Numbered from the stretch's first letter, positions 51,001 through 63,400 are shown. The stretch is DNA of 64,000 bases from Fagopyrum homotropicum (GCA_033239125.1 BSWB01000005.1:103167994-103231993); one strand, 5' to 3'. Translations and numbers: made by a program. Notes: generated by a model not told the origin, from the letters alone.

Positions 51001-52189
51001 ACTGGAATTACCTTTGTTGTAGACTGGATAATGCAAGTATGCTCAAAGTCATTGCAACAAATATTGGTGAGGGATGCGACCGGATGTGATCAAGTGGTTA
51101 TTAACGAAGGATGGCCTCTTCTCGGTTAAGACGGCTTACTTGGATATCACTAAAGGTAGGCCTCGTGTGCTTGTGAGGGACATCTGTTATAAACTGATTT
51201 GGAGCCTTCGTGTTCAAGAACGAGTTCGTTACTGGATGTGGCAGGTTGCCTGGGGGATACCCCTTATGAACCATGAACGGAGGAGAAGGCATATGGCGTC
51301 TGATGCCTCGTGTCTTGCGTGCCCAGACGTGGATGAGACGCTATTACATCTGCTTCGTGATTGCTCATTTGTCAAACCTGTATGGATGCAGATGGTGCCT
51401 GCCCATCTCCATATCTCTTTCTTCAGTCTTGATTGGGAAGAATGACTTTTTGAGAATCTTAACACACGGAAGGTCCATGCAATGCAGCGTTCCTGGCGTG
51501 AGGTGTTTGCAATTACCTTGTGGGGGTTATGGAAATGGCGGAATGCTAGAACATTTCAGGAAGGGTAGATTGCTAAGGATAAAGTCATGTGGATTGAACG
51601 TTTTTATGATGAATATACGGCTGCATGCAAAAGTAATCCAAAGAAGCAGATGATCTACAAGACCGAGAGGTTAATTCGATGGAGTCGGCCTAAGCAAAGT
51701 TGGGTTAACCTTAACTCTGACGGAGCGTCGAGGGGTAGTCTTGGGCTGGCGTTGGCTGGAGCTATTGTCCGAGATGAGAATGGGGAATGGCTTGCTGGAG
51801 TGGTCATGAATATTGGTGCTACGTCAGCGCCAACGACAGAGCTTTGGGGAGTGTTAGAAGGGTTGAGTCTTGCATGGGATCTCGGTTACTGGAGGGTTGA
51901 GGTCGAGCTAGACTCATTACTGGCTGTGGGGTTGATTGAGGAAGGGGTGAGTAGTGCTCATCCACTTTCTAGCCTGGTGGCTCGCTATCATGGCTTCATT
52001 ATTCAAGACTGGCTTCTCAGTTTCAAGCATGTCTTCAGAGAAGGAAATAGGGTTGCGGATGCTATGACTAATCTAGCCTTCTCTTTTGATTTCGGGGTTC
52101 ACCGTTTATTGGTTGCCCCTCCTTCTATTCGTAATTTGATTCTTGAGGATTTGAGGGGAGTTACTCTTCATCGCTGTTCTCGTTTGTAG
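48068..52189 (+). pseudogene. L1 ORF2: endonuclease, reverse transcriptase, zf-RVT, RNase H
   Basis: ORF2 starts 31 bp after ORF1 (MIGILWNCFGT). The APE-type endonuclease follows (FVALFETH, GGDMNV, LDRVLV, SSDHNPL), then reverse transcriptase (FRPISLCNVSYKVLTK, LDLEKAYD, RQGDPISPYIF). The catalytic FADD lies at about 50115-50126 but in a shifted frame. Next come the zf-RVT region (51230-51400) and a C-terminal RNase H (51690-52090) keeping DGAS, TTELWG, LDS and NRVADA. Stops: 48341, 49223, 49262, 49448, 50158, 50697, 51443 and 51566. Frameshifts: near 50115, 50633 and 51070. Six of the eight stops read as TAG where CAG is expected, one TAA for CAA, one TGA for TGG. Confidence 0.92.
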
Positions 52190-52589
52190 TTACACATTTT
52201 ATTTAATAAAGCCCTTGGGCGGGGTGTCACACTCTCTTTCACCAAAAAAAAAAAAGAAGATAATTTTCTCTTTTGATTTCAAGAGGAGAAGATTAAATCA
52301 AACTTTTCTATAGATTGATTGCGATTTTATGGATAACGTTGGAGAGATCTTTACTTGTGCATTGATAGATTGGGAGAGGAGAAGACACCTACTTTTTAGT
52401 TGGATTTTGCTTTCTATATTTTTTATTTGGTTTTTCTTTTTTTAGCACAACGGATGTTAACAATGTTTAACGAATTTGGATAAAATTCGGAAACCATGAA
52501 AATATAGGGTTATAAACCGAACTGATGGAAAAACTGGTGGATAAAATCCGAAAAATTCCAAACCACAAGGATACCAACCGAAAATTTCC

Positions 52590-52865
52590 AAAATTTAAAT
52601 AGTAAAGTCACCGAAATCTAGAAGAAGAATGAGTAGAAGAAGGGGCGGGCCGAAGTGAGAAAGAAGCGTCTTGGGCCAAAAGAAGAAGAAGCGGGGTGGT
52701 ACCTTCTGGACACGTCACAAGGACACCGTGTCCATCATTTTTCTATTCTTCTCCCTCTTTCCTCTGCGTCTTTTAGGTTTTTCGCCGATTCCAATTCCAT
52801 ATTTTTAGAGTCAGCTTTCTTTCTACTTCTCCATCTCTATTCTCTCTAGCCTCAGCCTCGTAATC
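52590..52865 (+). promoter_or_regulatory. promoter and 5' UTR region of the glutaredoxin gene
   Basis: The 276 bp between the right end of the long-TIR element and the start codon must hold the core promoter and 5' UTR. A GACACGTCACAAG string (about 52709) contains an ACGT core of the bZIP-binding type. The last 100 bp are pyrimidine-rich, typical of a plant leader. No clear TATA box was assigned. Confidence 0.4.
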
Positions 52866-55800
52866 ATGGCCGGTGGGAGTGTCAAGGATCTCAAATCCAA
52901 GGCTGACTTGGACAAGCTTCTTGGAGAAGGCGTTCCTGTTTTCTTACACTTCTGGGCTGCTTGGTGCGATGCCTCTAAGCACATGGACCAAGTTTTCTCT
53001 CACCTCGCCACTGATATCCCCTATGCCCATTTCTTCAGGGTAATTCGGTTTCATCACTTGAATCATCAATGTTTGTTCAAAGGATTTTTTAATTCGTACT
53101 TCACTTTAATCTTTTTTTTTTTTCTTTCTGATTTCATGTTAAGGAAATATATCACGAATTAGCATTTCTACTTCATAATTGTTTGTGGGATCCGAGCTGC
53201 TTCTATTGCTATATTTCTAATATTCTGATGCCGTAACAACTCCTTTGGATGATCTGTGTCTTCATTAAATCTATACTTTGTAATTTGCATTGCTTTTAAT
53301 TGTCTGGACATCAGTTATTAGGAGGATTATCTTGGTTTTCAAAACTAAGGGTCTAAAATTTGTGAATGAGAGTATTTGTGCACAGCTGTACCCTAAATTT
53401 GACTACTTTACAATCCTTCACTTTGGGGGCCAAGTTCTTCTAAAGAAGACCCAATGCGGTTTAATGGTTGTTCCGTTCAAGTCCCGATAAATAGAATTTG
53501 TGCTTCAATCTTTTTGCTATTCAGTAGTGCTACTGTATCTTGCTATGCATTCTGGTTGTTCATATTCACTTTGTTGTAGGAGAGGGTTTGTTTCCATTAT
53601 GGCATTAAGGAATTGGCTGTAGATAATAAATGACACTAATTACTAATAGTGATATCCAATTTTGACAAATTGATTGTCCAGTGCTGTGCTTATGGCTTTA
53701 CTAGTTGGAAAGGGTCAAAGATGCCTTTTGGTTTCTCAATTATGTTTTCTATTATACCCCGATCTAAACTTGTTACCCATCTACTGTTATGGCGGTTAGT
53801 TAAATTGATCAGAAAGCCTGTAGTTTTAGATTGCACACCATATTTTATTGTTGTATTTAGCTGTTTTTTCCCCCTCCTTTGTAGGTTGAAGCTGAGGAGC
53901 AGCCTGAGATATCTGAGGCTTATGCTGTTTCGGCTGTGCCTTACTTTGTCTTTTTCAAGGTAATTTCTGCTGTTATTTCTAGTAATGTCTTGATTCTGAA
54001 TTCCATTATTCCCTTGTATCATTGTGACTTTGTTGTTGGTAACATTTGGATTTGAGTTTAATGCATATAGATGGCCATCATCTAGTATTACTTTTCTTTT
54101 CAGATTCTGCCTGGTCTCAAAGAGCTTGACCACTTGACATATTTTTACAGGCTACCTGTTGGACTTTGTGCCTGTGCTGTGTAATTTTTCTATTGACATA
54201 AGTAATGTCCTCTTTGCCTTTACTTGTGTCAATGCCAAAGAAAATGAGATGCTCAAATATCATATAATTTTTGTTCTGTTTGTGTTGTTAGAAATTCTTA
54301 AAAGATGTAGATGAATAGGAAAGTGTGCTTTAGTTGAAGAGCCTCTGCGATTCCTCTCAGGCCTTGTCGACCCTATAAATGATAAATAGATAACTCATTT
54401 AATTGTGTCCTTTTTATGTAATTTGTTTTCCACTTTGTATTATGTTTTGTGGGCTCCTTGTGGCGTAATTAGATTGTTTATCTTATTTTTGTTCTGTACA
54501 CCCTCTAATTTCAATGCAGAAGCACATAATCCACAGGGTCCCACCTGTATTTTATTTGAGAAGTGTTCTTCATGTTCCCCCAGATGAGCATGACACTATG
54601 ACTGTTGTATAGTTATCTTAGATTTTCATGTATGGTCATAAATGAAAGTTTGTTGCAGTCCATAACATTAATGAACAGTTTAAGTACACTGACTATAAGA
54701 TTGATGTTTGCCTGTGCTGGTGGTGATCAATGCCTCTTTTGGTCTTCCACGTGAACAAATTATTAATGGTTTCTTCTCAGGATGGGAAACAAGTTGATAC
54801 ATTAGAGGGTGCAGATCCTTCAAGCTTGGCCCACAAGGTTGAACAGGTTGCTTTGTCAAGTAAGCAGGGTGAACTTGCTGCACCTGCAAGTCTTGGCCTA
54901 GTTGCTGGACCCACTGTCCTCGAAACTGTTAGAGACTTAGCCAGAGGCAATGATGGGAACCTCGATCAGAGGCTAAAGCAGCTCGTTAATTCTCATCCAG
55001 TGATGCTTTTCATGAAAGGAAGCCCGAGGGAGTCGAAGTGTCGATTCAGCAAAAGAGTGGTAGAAATTCTAGAGGAAAGAAAGGTAAAATTTGGAAGCTT
55101 CGATATCCTTGAGGACCAAGAAGTTAGAGAGGGGCTCAAGAAGTTTTCCAACTGGCCAACTTACCCTCAACTCTATCGAAAAGGTGAGCTTCTTGGTGGG
55201 GCTGATATCATTATTGCTATGCATGAGAGTGGTGAATTGGAAGATGTATTCAGAGATGATAGCATAGTGTCTGAAGCAAATGGTCTGAGCGCATCCTTGA
55301 ACTCTCGGCTCCACAAGCTGATCCATTCGAGCCCAGTCATGCTATTTATGAAAGGGAAACCAGAAGAACCCAAGTGTGGATTTAGCAGGAAGGTGGTCGA
55401 CATCCTCAAACAGGAAAATGTGGAGTTGAACAGTTTTGACATTCTCTCAGATGAAGAAGTCAGGCAAGGGCTGAAAGTCTATTCGAACTGGTCAAGCTAC
55501 CCACAACTATACATAAAGGGGGAACTGATTGGCGGGTCTGACATTGTTCTTGAGATGCAGAAGAGTGGTGAACTGAAGAAGATTTTGGTGGAGAAGGGGA
55601 TTATCTCTGATAACGAGGAACTCGAGAAGTTAATTAACAGATCATCAGTAATGTTGTTCATGAAGGGGACTCCAGATGCACCAAAATGCGGGTTCAGCTC
55701 AAAGGTAGTGAATGCTTTGAAAGAAGAAGGCGTAGAGTTCGGTTCGTTTGACATCTTATCAGACGAGGAAGTGAGACAGGGGTTGAAGACATTCTCAAAC

Positions 55801-55908
55801 TGGCCGACGTACCCTCAGCTCTACTACAAAGGGGAGTTGATTGGAGGATGTGATATCATAATGGAGCTCAAGAACAGTGGTGAGCTTAAATCTACCTTGT
55901 CTGAGTGA
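52866..55908 (+). CDS. GRXS17: monothiol glutaredoxin S17-type, Trx plus three Grx domains, 3 exons
   Basis: Exons 52866-53039, 53885-53959 and 54781-55908, all in phase 0 with GT..AG borders, give 458 residues. Domain order is a thioredoxin-like domain with WCDAS (Cys34, no second Cys), then three monothiol glutaredoxin domains, each with MLFMKG, NW..YPQLY and GELxGG[A/S/C]D. This is the plant-specific GRXS17 layout (usually near 490 residues; the linkers here are shorter). Such proteins bind Fe-S clusters with glutathione, help cytosolic Fe-S protein assembly and act in heat, redox and auxin responses. Active sites: CRFS at Cys170 in the first Grx domain, CGFS at Cys282 and Cys386. The CRFS is unusual, since Gly is the standard residue in the family. 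The ATG at 52866 is chosen for the conserved start and an upstream 5' UTR. The gene sits between a dead L1/MULE complex and an Athila element but is itself intact. Confidence 0.95.
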
Positions 55909-57068
55909 GTGCATTAAGAAATAATTCCAGATAAGACCAGCATATACAAGCTTTCTTCTACGAGCGTTAGCAATTTGGTTTACTATTAGTTATGTATGAT
56001 GACAGTTCATATGGTGTTCTGGCACTGAAATGTAGTGTGTAAACATGGTTCCTTGATGCACTATCTGGGTGTGATGGTGGCGATTGGCGCCCAGTGAATC
56101 TTACTATCGTGCTTTCTGATTTTTCTTATCGCTTAGCAGATAGAACTTCTAGTTACTATATGTTATTGGCGCCCAGTGAATCTTACTATCGGTCCAAACA
56201 TTTTACACATTGCTTACATCCCAAACAGCAGTACCACAAATATAGTCCCACGAATAGGGGACAAATCGGGTTGGTCTGTCGATTTTGGGTCGGTTGTTTA
56301 AGTTTTGGTTGATGTGGGTTGATCGGTTATTGCACAACTTCGTGTACGAGGACAGCAAGGTTGTACTTGGGTTATCAACTTATTTCGAGTTGGGTTGCTT
56401 CTGTAATCGCATCACTTCAGGCACGACAATACTATATTGCTTTGGTTTCCAACTAATTTAGTGAGTCGGGTCAATTTCGGATATTCTTTTTCGTTTTTGG
56501 GTGTCAATTAGGTTTGTGGTTTGTTTAGTAGGATTACTATGATACCGGATGTGGAATCACTCAAATTTATTTCTGTGTTTGGTAGCAAAAAAATATTATA
56601 ATGAGTTATTCATGAGAACGAGTGATTTCAATATTTGTAATTTCCTAATTCGTGAATTTTATTATGGTTTTGAGTTATTTTAATTTGGATTTTCATATAT
56701 AGTGCTTTAAATCATTATTTAATTAGGCAAATTAGGAAACCGACCATTGTTTTATAAATTAATGTGTATTTCGGCCAAATTTATAATTTTATGATTTGAA
56801 CAAAACATCACGTTTCAAAAATCGAATCAGGTCATTTCTCATTCTACTGATATTCATGATTCCAATCTGATTCATATATGCGTGCCAAACCAGCTCACTA
56901 TATTTCAATTTCCATGACTTTTCCTTTGTTTCTCACCTCTTACCCTGATACCTTAAACCCTAACTTTTATTTCTATATACTACCGCTAGTTTAACATGCT
57001 TAATAATATATGGTGAAAATTTTATTATAGTGTCTTTCATTGAATTTTAAAAGAAAGAATTTGGCCTA
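55909..57068. other. 3' UTR of the glutaredoxin gene and AT-rich spacer
   Basis: The first few hundred bases should hold the 3' UTR. A 27-bp direct repeat, beginning ATTGGCGCCCAGTGAATC, occurs at 56083-56109 and 56165-56191. From 56500 on the DNA is AT-rich with nothing recognised. Confidence 0.5.
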
Positions 57069-58690
57069 TGATAGCATGAAATATACCATATTTTAGGCAC
57101 TTGTTTTGATTGTTTTTCCCTCTTTAGTTGTGTACATGGATAAGAGTTTGAAGCATTTATGAGCATATTCACATATTTTGTCGATATAGAGATATACACA
57201 AGCTTTGTTACGTTTTTAGGTGAATAACGACTTGGATTATATATGAGAGGGTAGGAGTATTTGATCATGCTAGGCATCAAGAGGATGCATTGGAGAAGCT
57301 AAGGAAGGAGCATGATTAGAGAACTTTACGAAACAAAGGCTTTTACAAAGGAATTTGACAAATCACGGCCAAACCAAGAGAACCACGACCATGGTTTTAA
57401 CATTGAGGGTGTGGAAAGTCATGTCGAGAGCAACAGAGAGTTTCCACGACCAAAACCACGAACATGGAAGTTTACACTAGACCGTGATTCTTATAACGGT
57501 TGCCACGTGTTATATTTGCCACGTCAGCGACGGTTATTGGCTTTTGGTAACCCAACTTTTTCCCTATAAGAAGGCTGAAGAAAGGAGAAATTAGGGGACT
57601 CGCATTGACGCTGCATACGCTACATTTCTTAAGAGATTATTCAGGAAGATTCCATCGCGCACAGGGAAGATCCCGAGAAGGACGCATTTCGAGATTGCGT
57701 ACTTAGGAAGGTTTTAGGGTTTACATTCGAAGACGGATTGACATTTCGTTCTTCATTGTTCCTATAGATTGTTGTGAGGATTTCTGTTCCCTATTTCACT
57801 TTCACTGAACACATATACTCGTTGTTTGTTTTCGAGATTGACAATTTGGTTATTATTGAGTTTTCGAGGTTTTACCCTTTTTCTCTTTTAAACTTGATTT
57901 TTGATTCAATGACAATGATTGTTGGCTAAAACCCTTTAGCAATTCTAAGGTGAAGAGTTGATAGTTGTGGCTTAGATAATGATAGATTGAACGTAAACAG
58001 ATTGGACCCTGAGAGTTGCGAGAAACCTCGTCGTCGACATTTTCCACGACCTGTTCTTGAGTTCCACGGCCGTGGTTCTTCAAGATCCAGCCGTGGTTTC
58101 CTCTGTCGTTCGTCCTTTGCTTTTGCTTTGATCCAAAGTTAAAGATATGCTTTAACCTAGCCTTGACTTGCCTTTTTCTAGGTAGTACTGAGACTCAACA
58201 TCCTCTATTCCGGTTTCGAGTGTCACAACCTTAACCGTTTTGACTTATCTTTGATTCCTTGGGTTTGGGCATGGGTATTTGAGAGTAATTATTATCCTTT
58301 GATCCTTTCTATACTCCAGCCTCAAAAACCTTTATAGAGAGAGTCCTTGGGTGAGACATATAGGGTTTTGGAACTTCGCCGTACATTACCTTACCTTAGA
58401 TATACCTTTGCAATCCCGACTCTATCCTTACATCTATAGAATATCTTGAATCGATTGTCACAATTGGATACCTGAATCTTTAGGATTGCTGTTTTCCCAA
58501 TATTATTTGCAAAGCTTCTACATTACTTGCTTGACAATTTGTGAACTGAATTTGTTCCCCCCAAATCCCTGAGTTCGATACTCTGGAATACTTGCTTTAC
58601 TACGCCGATCTGTACACTACGGATTCACTTTGCTTTAATTTCAGTTTTATAAATTTAGAGCTTATTTGCACGCACACTTTCGATCGAACA
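57069..58690 (+). repeat. 5' LTR of the Athila-type element (left end approximate)
   Basis: The right end, CGAACA, lies just before the primer site. The LTR includes several CCACGGCC/CCACGACC strings and, around 58064-58075, the palindrome CCACGGCCGTGG. No second copy is available in the window, so length is unproven. Confidence 0.6.
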
Positions 58691-58696
58691 AGTTTT

Positions 58697-58714
58697 TGGC
58701 GCCGTTGCTGGGGA
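58697..58714 (+). other. primer-binding site of the Athila-type element
   Basis: TGGCGCCGTTGCTGGGGA, the characteristic Athila/Tat primer site, starting 6 bp after the LTR. Confidence 0.9.
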
Positions 58715-58807
58715 TTTGGTTTAGGCCAAATTCGGCTCTCGGTTGTCGAGGCTTTGCTCTTGTTATTTGATTTTTCTTTTTGAGTGATTTTGCAGAATTT
58801 TAGGTGT

Positions 58808-60443
58808 ATGCGAAGGTCTAGATCCATGAAAGACCTTGTTCCTTTTGATCCCGAAATTGAGAAGACTTTGAAGCGAAAGGTAAGGGAGAAAAGGATGGCT
58901 GAACATAACGAGAGGAATTACCAACAAGAGTTGGATGAGGCTAAAGCTCAATTGAATACAAGTGAAAGAATACGTCTTGAGGAGCAAGCTGTTGCTCGGG
59001 CTGATCGAGAGAGAAATCAAGCTCAAATTGAGGAGCTTAGGGCGATGATTCTACAAACGCAATTAGATAAAAGCACTGGAAGTAAGAAAGCTAATTCAAA
59101 TAGATCCATTAGAGTTGAATCATCCAATGATGATGATATGCCGGACCTAGAAGATATACCACCATTTAATCCTCAACCACATGTTGATCCTTACCCTCAT
59201 GCTAGAGAGGTGAGAGTTGTTGATGTCGTGGCTGGACCACGAACCCTTGGGCAACGTATGGACCCAATTCAACAACCACGCCGTCTAGGTGTGAATCTTG
59301 GAGAGCAATATGATCATGACTTTGGGATGCGTCTACAAGTCATCACTATGATCCGCCAAAATCAGTTTGGTGGAAGGGAAACTGAATCTCCGCATCAACA
59401 CTTGTAGAATTTTGAGATTCTCATGGAAACTTTGAAACCCCAAAGAGTTAACAACAACAACTACAAGCCGAGACCGTTCTTCTTCTCTTTGAAGGACAAA
59501 GCCTTAGCTTGGTATCAAGCTCTTCCGGCTGCAAAGCTCAACACATGGGAGGACTTTACTTCGGAGTTTCTCACTAAGTTCTTTCCGCCATCCAAAACGG
59601 AGGAATAGAGAGGTAAGATAAATGCTTTTTTCTATGAAACCTAACGAAAGTTTGTTTCAATCTTGGAAAAGGTTTCAGGATCTTCTATTGGATTGCCCAC
59701 ACCATGGCATTTTAAAATTGGAATTGTTGGAGATCTACTACAAGGGATTGGATGTGGAGACAAAATTCAAACTCCAATCTCTTTCTTGTGGTACATTCAT
59801 GGACATGAGAGAAGATGACGCTTGAGACTTCATTGAGAAGCAAGCCCAAGTAATTGAGAAGTATTCCCATAGGTAGATGTATAATGGGAATCGGAATTTG
59901 GGAGACTCGGGAGCCAAATTGACTCAAGCTGCACAAACTCAAATATTTTCCCTCAACAATGAGATCAAGGAGCTGAAGGAAGTCATAAGATCCGGCCTTC
60001 AAAAGACGAAGGAGCAAGATTTTGGCTACCTAGGAAGGGATAATAATCAAGGCAATAAGAACAACTACCGGAACAATAATTAGAACAACAACAATAGGAA
60101 CTCCAACAACAATTGGAGATCCAACAAACAAAATTCCGGTAATCCCTATTCAAATGCTGAAAATACACTAACATCTCCATCTTCTTCTACTCCTTTGAAA
60201 AGCCATGGCCAAACTTCAAATAATTAAAGTAAACCGGAGAAGGATAAGCGTGATGCTATGTTGGAGACAATTTTGGGAATGCTCCAAGGACTAGAGAATC
60301 ATATCACTTTGGTTGATAAAGCACACAAAGCTTTAGAAAACCAAGTTTTCAGCAAGGTTGGAGAAGTTCCTAGAGACCAAGGGAAGCTTCCCGGAAAGAC
60401 GGAGGACAATCCAAAAGGAAGGATAATGACTATTTACTACTAG
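58808..60443 (+). pseudogene. Athila gag, broken
   Basis: The first frame (58808-59407) starts MRRSRSMKDLVPFDPEIE and has a coiled-coil-like Glu/Arg/Gln-rich part. After a stop at 59405 the retrotransposon gag core follows: FSLKDKALAWYQALP at about 59480 and SFQ-type FNPSKTEE-like end at 59600. A frame change leads to 59622-59825 (ESLFQSWKRFQDLLLDCPHHG, YKGLD), and further pieces with Asn-rich linker extend to 60443. At least five stops and two frameshifts. Gag normally forms the particle that packages element RNA. Confidence 0.85.
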
Positions 60444-60450
60444 AAGTGGT

Positions 60451-63400
60451 GTGACAACCACCGACCCGCAACCAAAGTTCGTCGAAGTCCCCGTTGAGGA
60501 AGAGAAAGAAAAGGAGAAGGAGAAGGAAGATGTTCAAATTCCTCCTCCAGCTTACAAACCCCCTCTACCGTTCCCGCAATCTAGTGCAAGAGCGCGTCTA
60601 GACAAGCAATTTGGTATGCCCGCTTACGGGAAGTTTTTAAAGGAGATCCTCTCTAACAAGAGGAAGCTGGAAGACTTTGGAGAAGTCAAGATGAGTTCCA
60701 AAACTTCGGAGCTCATCAAAACAATGACGGAGAAGATGCCTCCAAAACTGCGAGATCCGGGGTTATTTTGTATACCAATAGGAGTTGGAGAAATCACATA
60801 CGATGCTCTTTGTGATTTAGGATACAAGCATAAGCATCATTCCACTTGCTTTGTGTAGGAAGGTCGGTTTAGGTGAACCTAAACCAGTGAAGATGACCTT
60901 GTACATGGCGGATCGATCCATAACTCGACCCGTGGGAATCATTTAAGACGTCTCGGTCAAGCTCAGTAAGTTCTATATCCCTATAGATTTTGTTGTGCTT
61001 GACATTCCTGTAGATTGTCCAGTCCTGATCATACTCGGGAGACCTTTTCTTGCAACTTCCAGCTGTATGGTAGATTGCAAGAATGCTAGGCTAGCTTTCG
61101 ATATAGGAGAAGAGAAAGTTGAATTTGTTCTCTCAACTTTGGCAAAAGAGCCTGCACTTGGAGAAGATATGTTCAACATCTATGATGAAGAAGTATCTAG
61201 AGAGGAAGTAAGCTCGATCTTGTTTAAAGATCCATTGCAAAAGGTCATAACCATGAGCATCATGGAAAAAGGAGAAGAAGAGGATTGCAATGTTGAGGTT
61301 GATGCTTTGGAGGAGCTAGGAGAAGTGCAAACTAAAGAATTCGAAAAATTGTACGATAGCTCCGAAGACGTTAGAAACCACGGCCAATTGCTCTTTTCTA
61401 CGGGCGTGGTTTCACCTATTCTAGCCGTGGAAAGTTATGTTGAGAGGAAAGATTTAATTCAAACCACATTCCACAGCCTCCCAAACACAAACCACGGCCG
61501 TGGAAGTAACAGTGACACCATGGTTTTGGAAAATGCTGACGACAACTCCGTTCTTTCTACAAACACTCATGATTCTTCCTCCAACACTTCCACACCCTTG
61601 GAGACTTCCAAGGAGACATCAGCCACATCTCAAGACACTCCAAAAGTATCAAAAACCTTGGAATTGAAACCACTTCCCACACATCTTAGGTATGCATTTC
61701 TTGGAACTAAATCTACGTTTCCCGTTATTGTTAGTTCCGATTTGAGTGAAGATGAACATGAGAAACTTATGGCTGTTTTGAGGAAACATAGGAAATCTCT
61801 AGGATATACCATAGAAGATCTTGTAGGAATTAAACCATCTTTATGTATGCACAAGATTCTAATGGAAGAGGATTATAAGCCTTCATGCCAACCTCAAAGA
61901 CGGCTGAATCCGATCATGAAAGAGGTCGTGAAGAAGGAAATCCTTAAGTTACTTGACGCATGTATCATCTATCCTATCTCCGATAGCAAGTGGGTGAGCC
62001 CCGTTCAAGTGGTCCCGAAGAAGGGAGGAATGACCGTTGTGACCAACAAGAACAACGAACTCATTCCAACAAGAACGGTAACAGGATGGAGGGTGTGCAT
62101 CGATTACCGCAAGCTGAACAATGCAACGAGGAAGGACCACTTACCGCTACCATTCATCGATCAAATGCTTGAGAGGTTAGCACAACATTCTTATTTTTGT
62201 TACTTTGACGGTTATAGTGGTTTTTTTCAAATCCCGATTCACCCGGATGATCAAGAGAAGACCACATTCACGTGCCCATGGTGTACGTTTGCTTATAGGA
62301 GGATGCCATTCGGACTTTGCAACGCTCAACCACCTTCCAAAGGTGCATGATGGCCATCTTCTCGGAATATATTGTGAAAATCATGGAGGTTTTTATGGAC
62401 GACTTTTCAGTTTATGGTTCTTCATTTGACAATTGCCTTGCTAACCTTTCTCTTGTTTTGCAAAGATGTGAGGACACTAACCTTGTTCTAAATTGGGATA
62501 AGTTTTAATTCATGGTTAGAGAAGGCATTGTGTTAGGACATTTGATCTCCAATAGAGGGATCGAAGTTGACAAGGCTAAGATAGAGACTATAGAGAAGCT
62601 CCATCTTCGGTGAAAGGGATAAGAAGTTTCCTAGGACACGTAGGATTTTATAGGAGATTTATCAAAGACTTTTCGAAAATTTCTAAACCGCTAACTAATC
62701 TATTGATGAAGGATGTTATTTTTGAATTTTCGCAGGAATGTTTGGATGCTTTCTATAAGATTCGAGAAGCCCTCATCTCAGCCGCAATAATCCAACCTCC
62801 GGACTGGAATCTTCCATTCGAGGTAATGTGTGATGCAAGTGACGTAGCTGTTGGAGCGGTTCTTGGACAAAAGAAAGATGTCCGCACTCATACCATCTAC
62901 TATGCTAGTAAGACGCTAGATGAAGCGCATCTCAACTACACCACGACAAAGAGGAATTTCTTACCGTTGTATATGCTTTTGAAAAATTTCGTTCTTATCT
63001 TGTAGGAGCGAAGGTGATTGTATACACGGACCATTCAACGATAAGGTATTTGCTCGCCAAGAAAGACGCGAAGCCAAGGCTGATTAGATAAATTCTTCTT
63101 CTCCAAGAATTCGATCTAGAGATTCGAGACAAGAAAGGGTCCGAAAATTCGGTTGCGGATCACTTAAGTCGTCTACCACACTACAAGTGACGACCTACCC
63201 ATCGATGACTCCTTCCCGGATGAACAATTGCACATAATGGAGGAATGCATCGATATTATTTCTAGAGGTAACGAACCTTGGTTTGCTGATTTTGTAAATT
63301 ATTTGGTTTGTCAGGAATTACCTCCCGGATTATCCTACGCACAAAGAAAGAAGTTCTGTAGGGATGTCCGCCAATACTATTGAAATGAACCTATACTCTT

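Larger units (their letters stand above)
46531..52257 (+). mobile_element. full-length plant L1 retrotransposon
   Basis: An 18-bp target duplication, AGATA[T/A]TTTTCTCTTTTG, lies at 46513-46530 and 52258-52275. The 3' copy follows directly after an A-rich tail (from about 52242). Between them are ORF1 and ORF2 in normal order, total 5.7 kb, so the 5' end appears complete. The element is dead: ORF2 has eight stops and three frameshifts. Confidence 0.92.
45667..52589. mobile_element. long-TIR element, probably Mutator-like, interrupted by an L1
   Basis: About 165 bp at 45667-45835 reappears inverted at 52425-52589, with roughly three-quarters identity by eye (both begin GGAAATTT[T]CGGTTGGTA in outward-in reading). 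The 9-bp flanks are ATAATTTAA and AAAATTTAA, one difference. Long TIRs and a 9-bp duplication point to a Mutator-like element. With the L1 removed about 1.2 kb remains, without a transposase, so it was non-autonomous. Confidence 0.72.

Noticed and set aside
53649..54133. Open frames of 100-150 codons on both strands
   Set aside because: They lie in introns of the glutaredoxin gene, overlap exon 2 in wrong frames and lack recognisable content.
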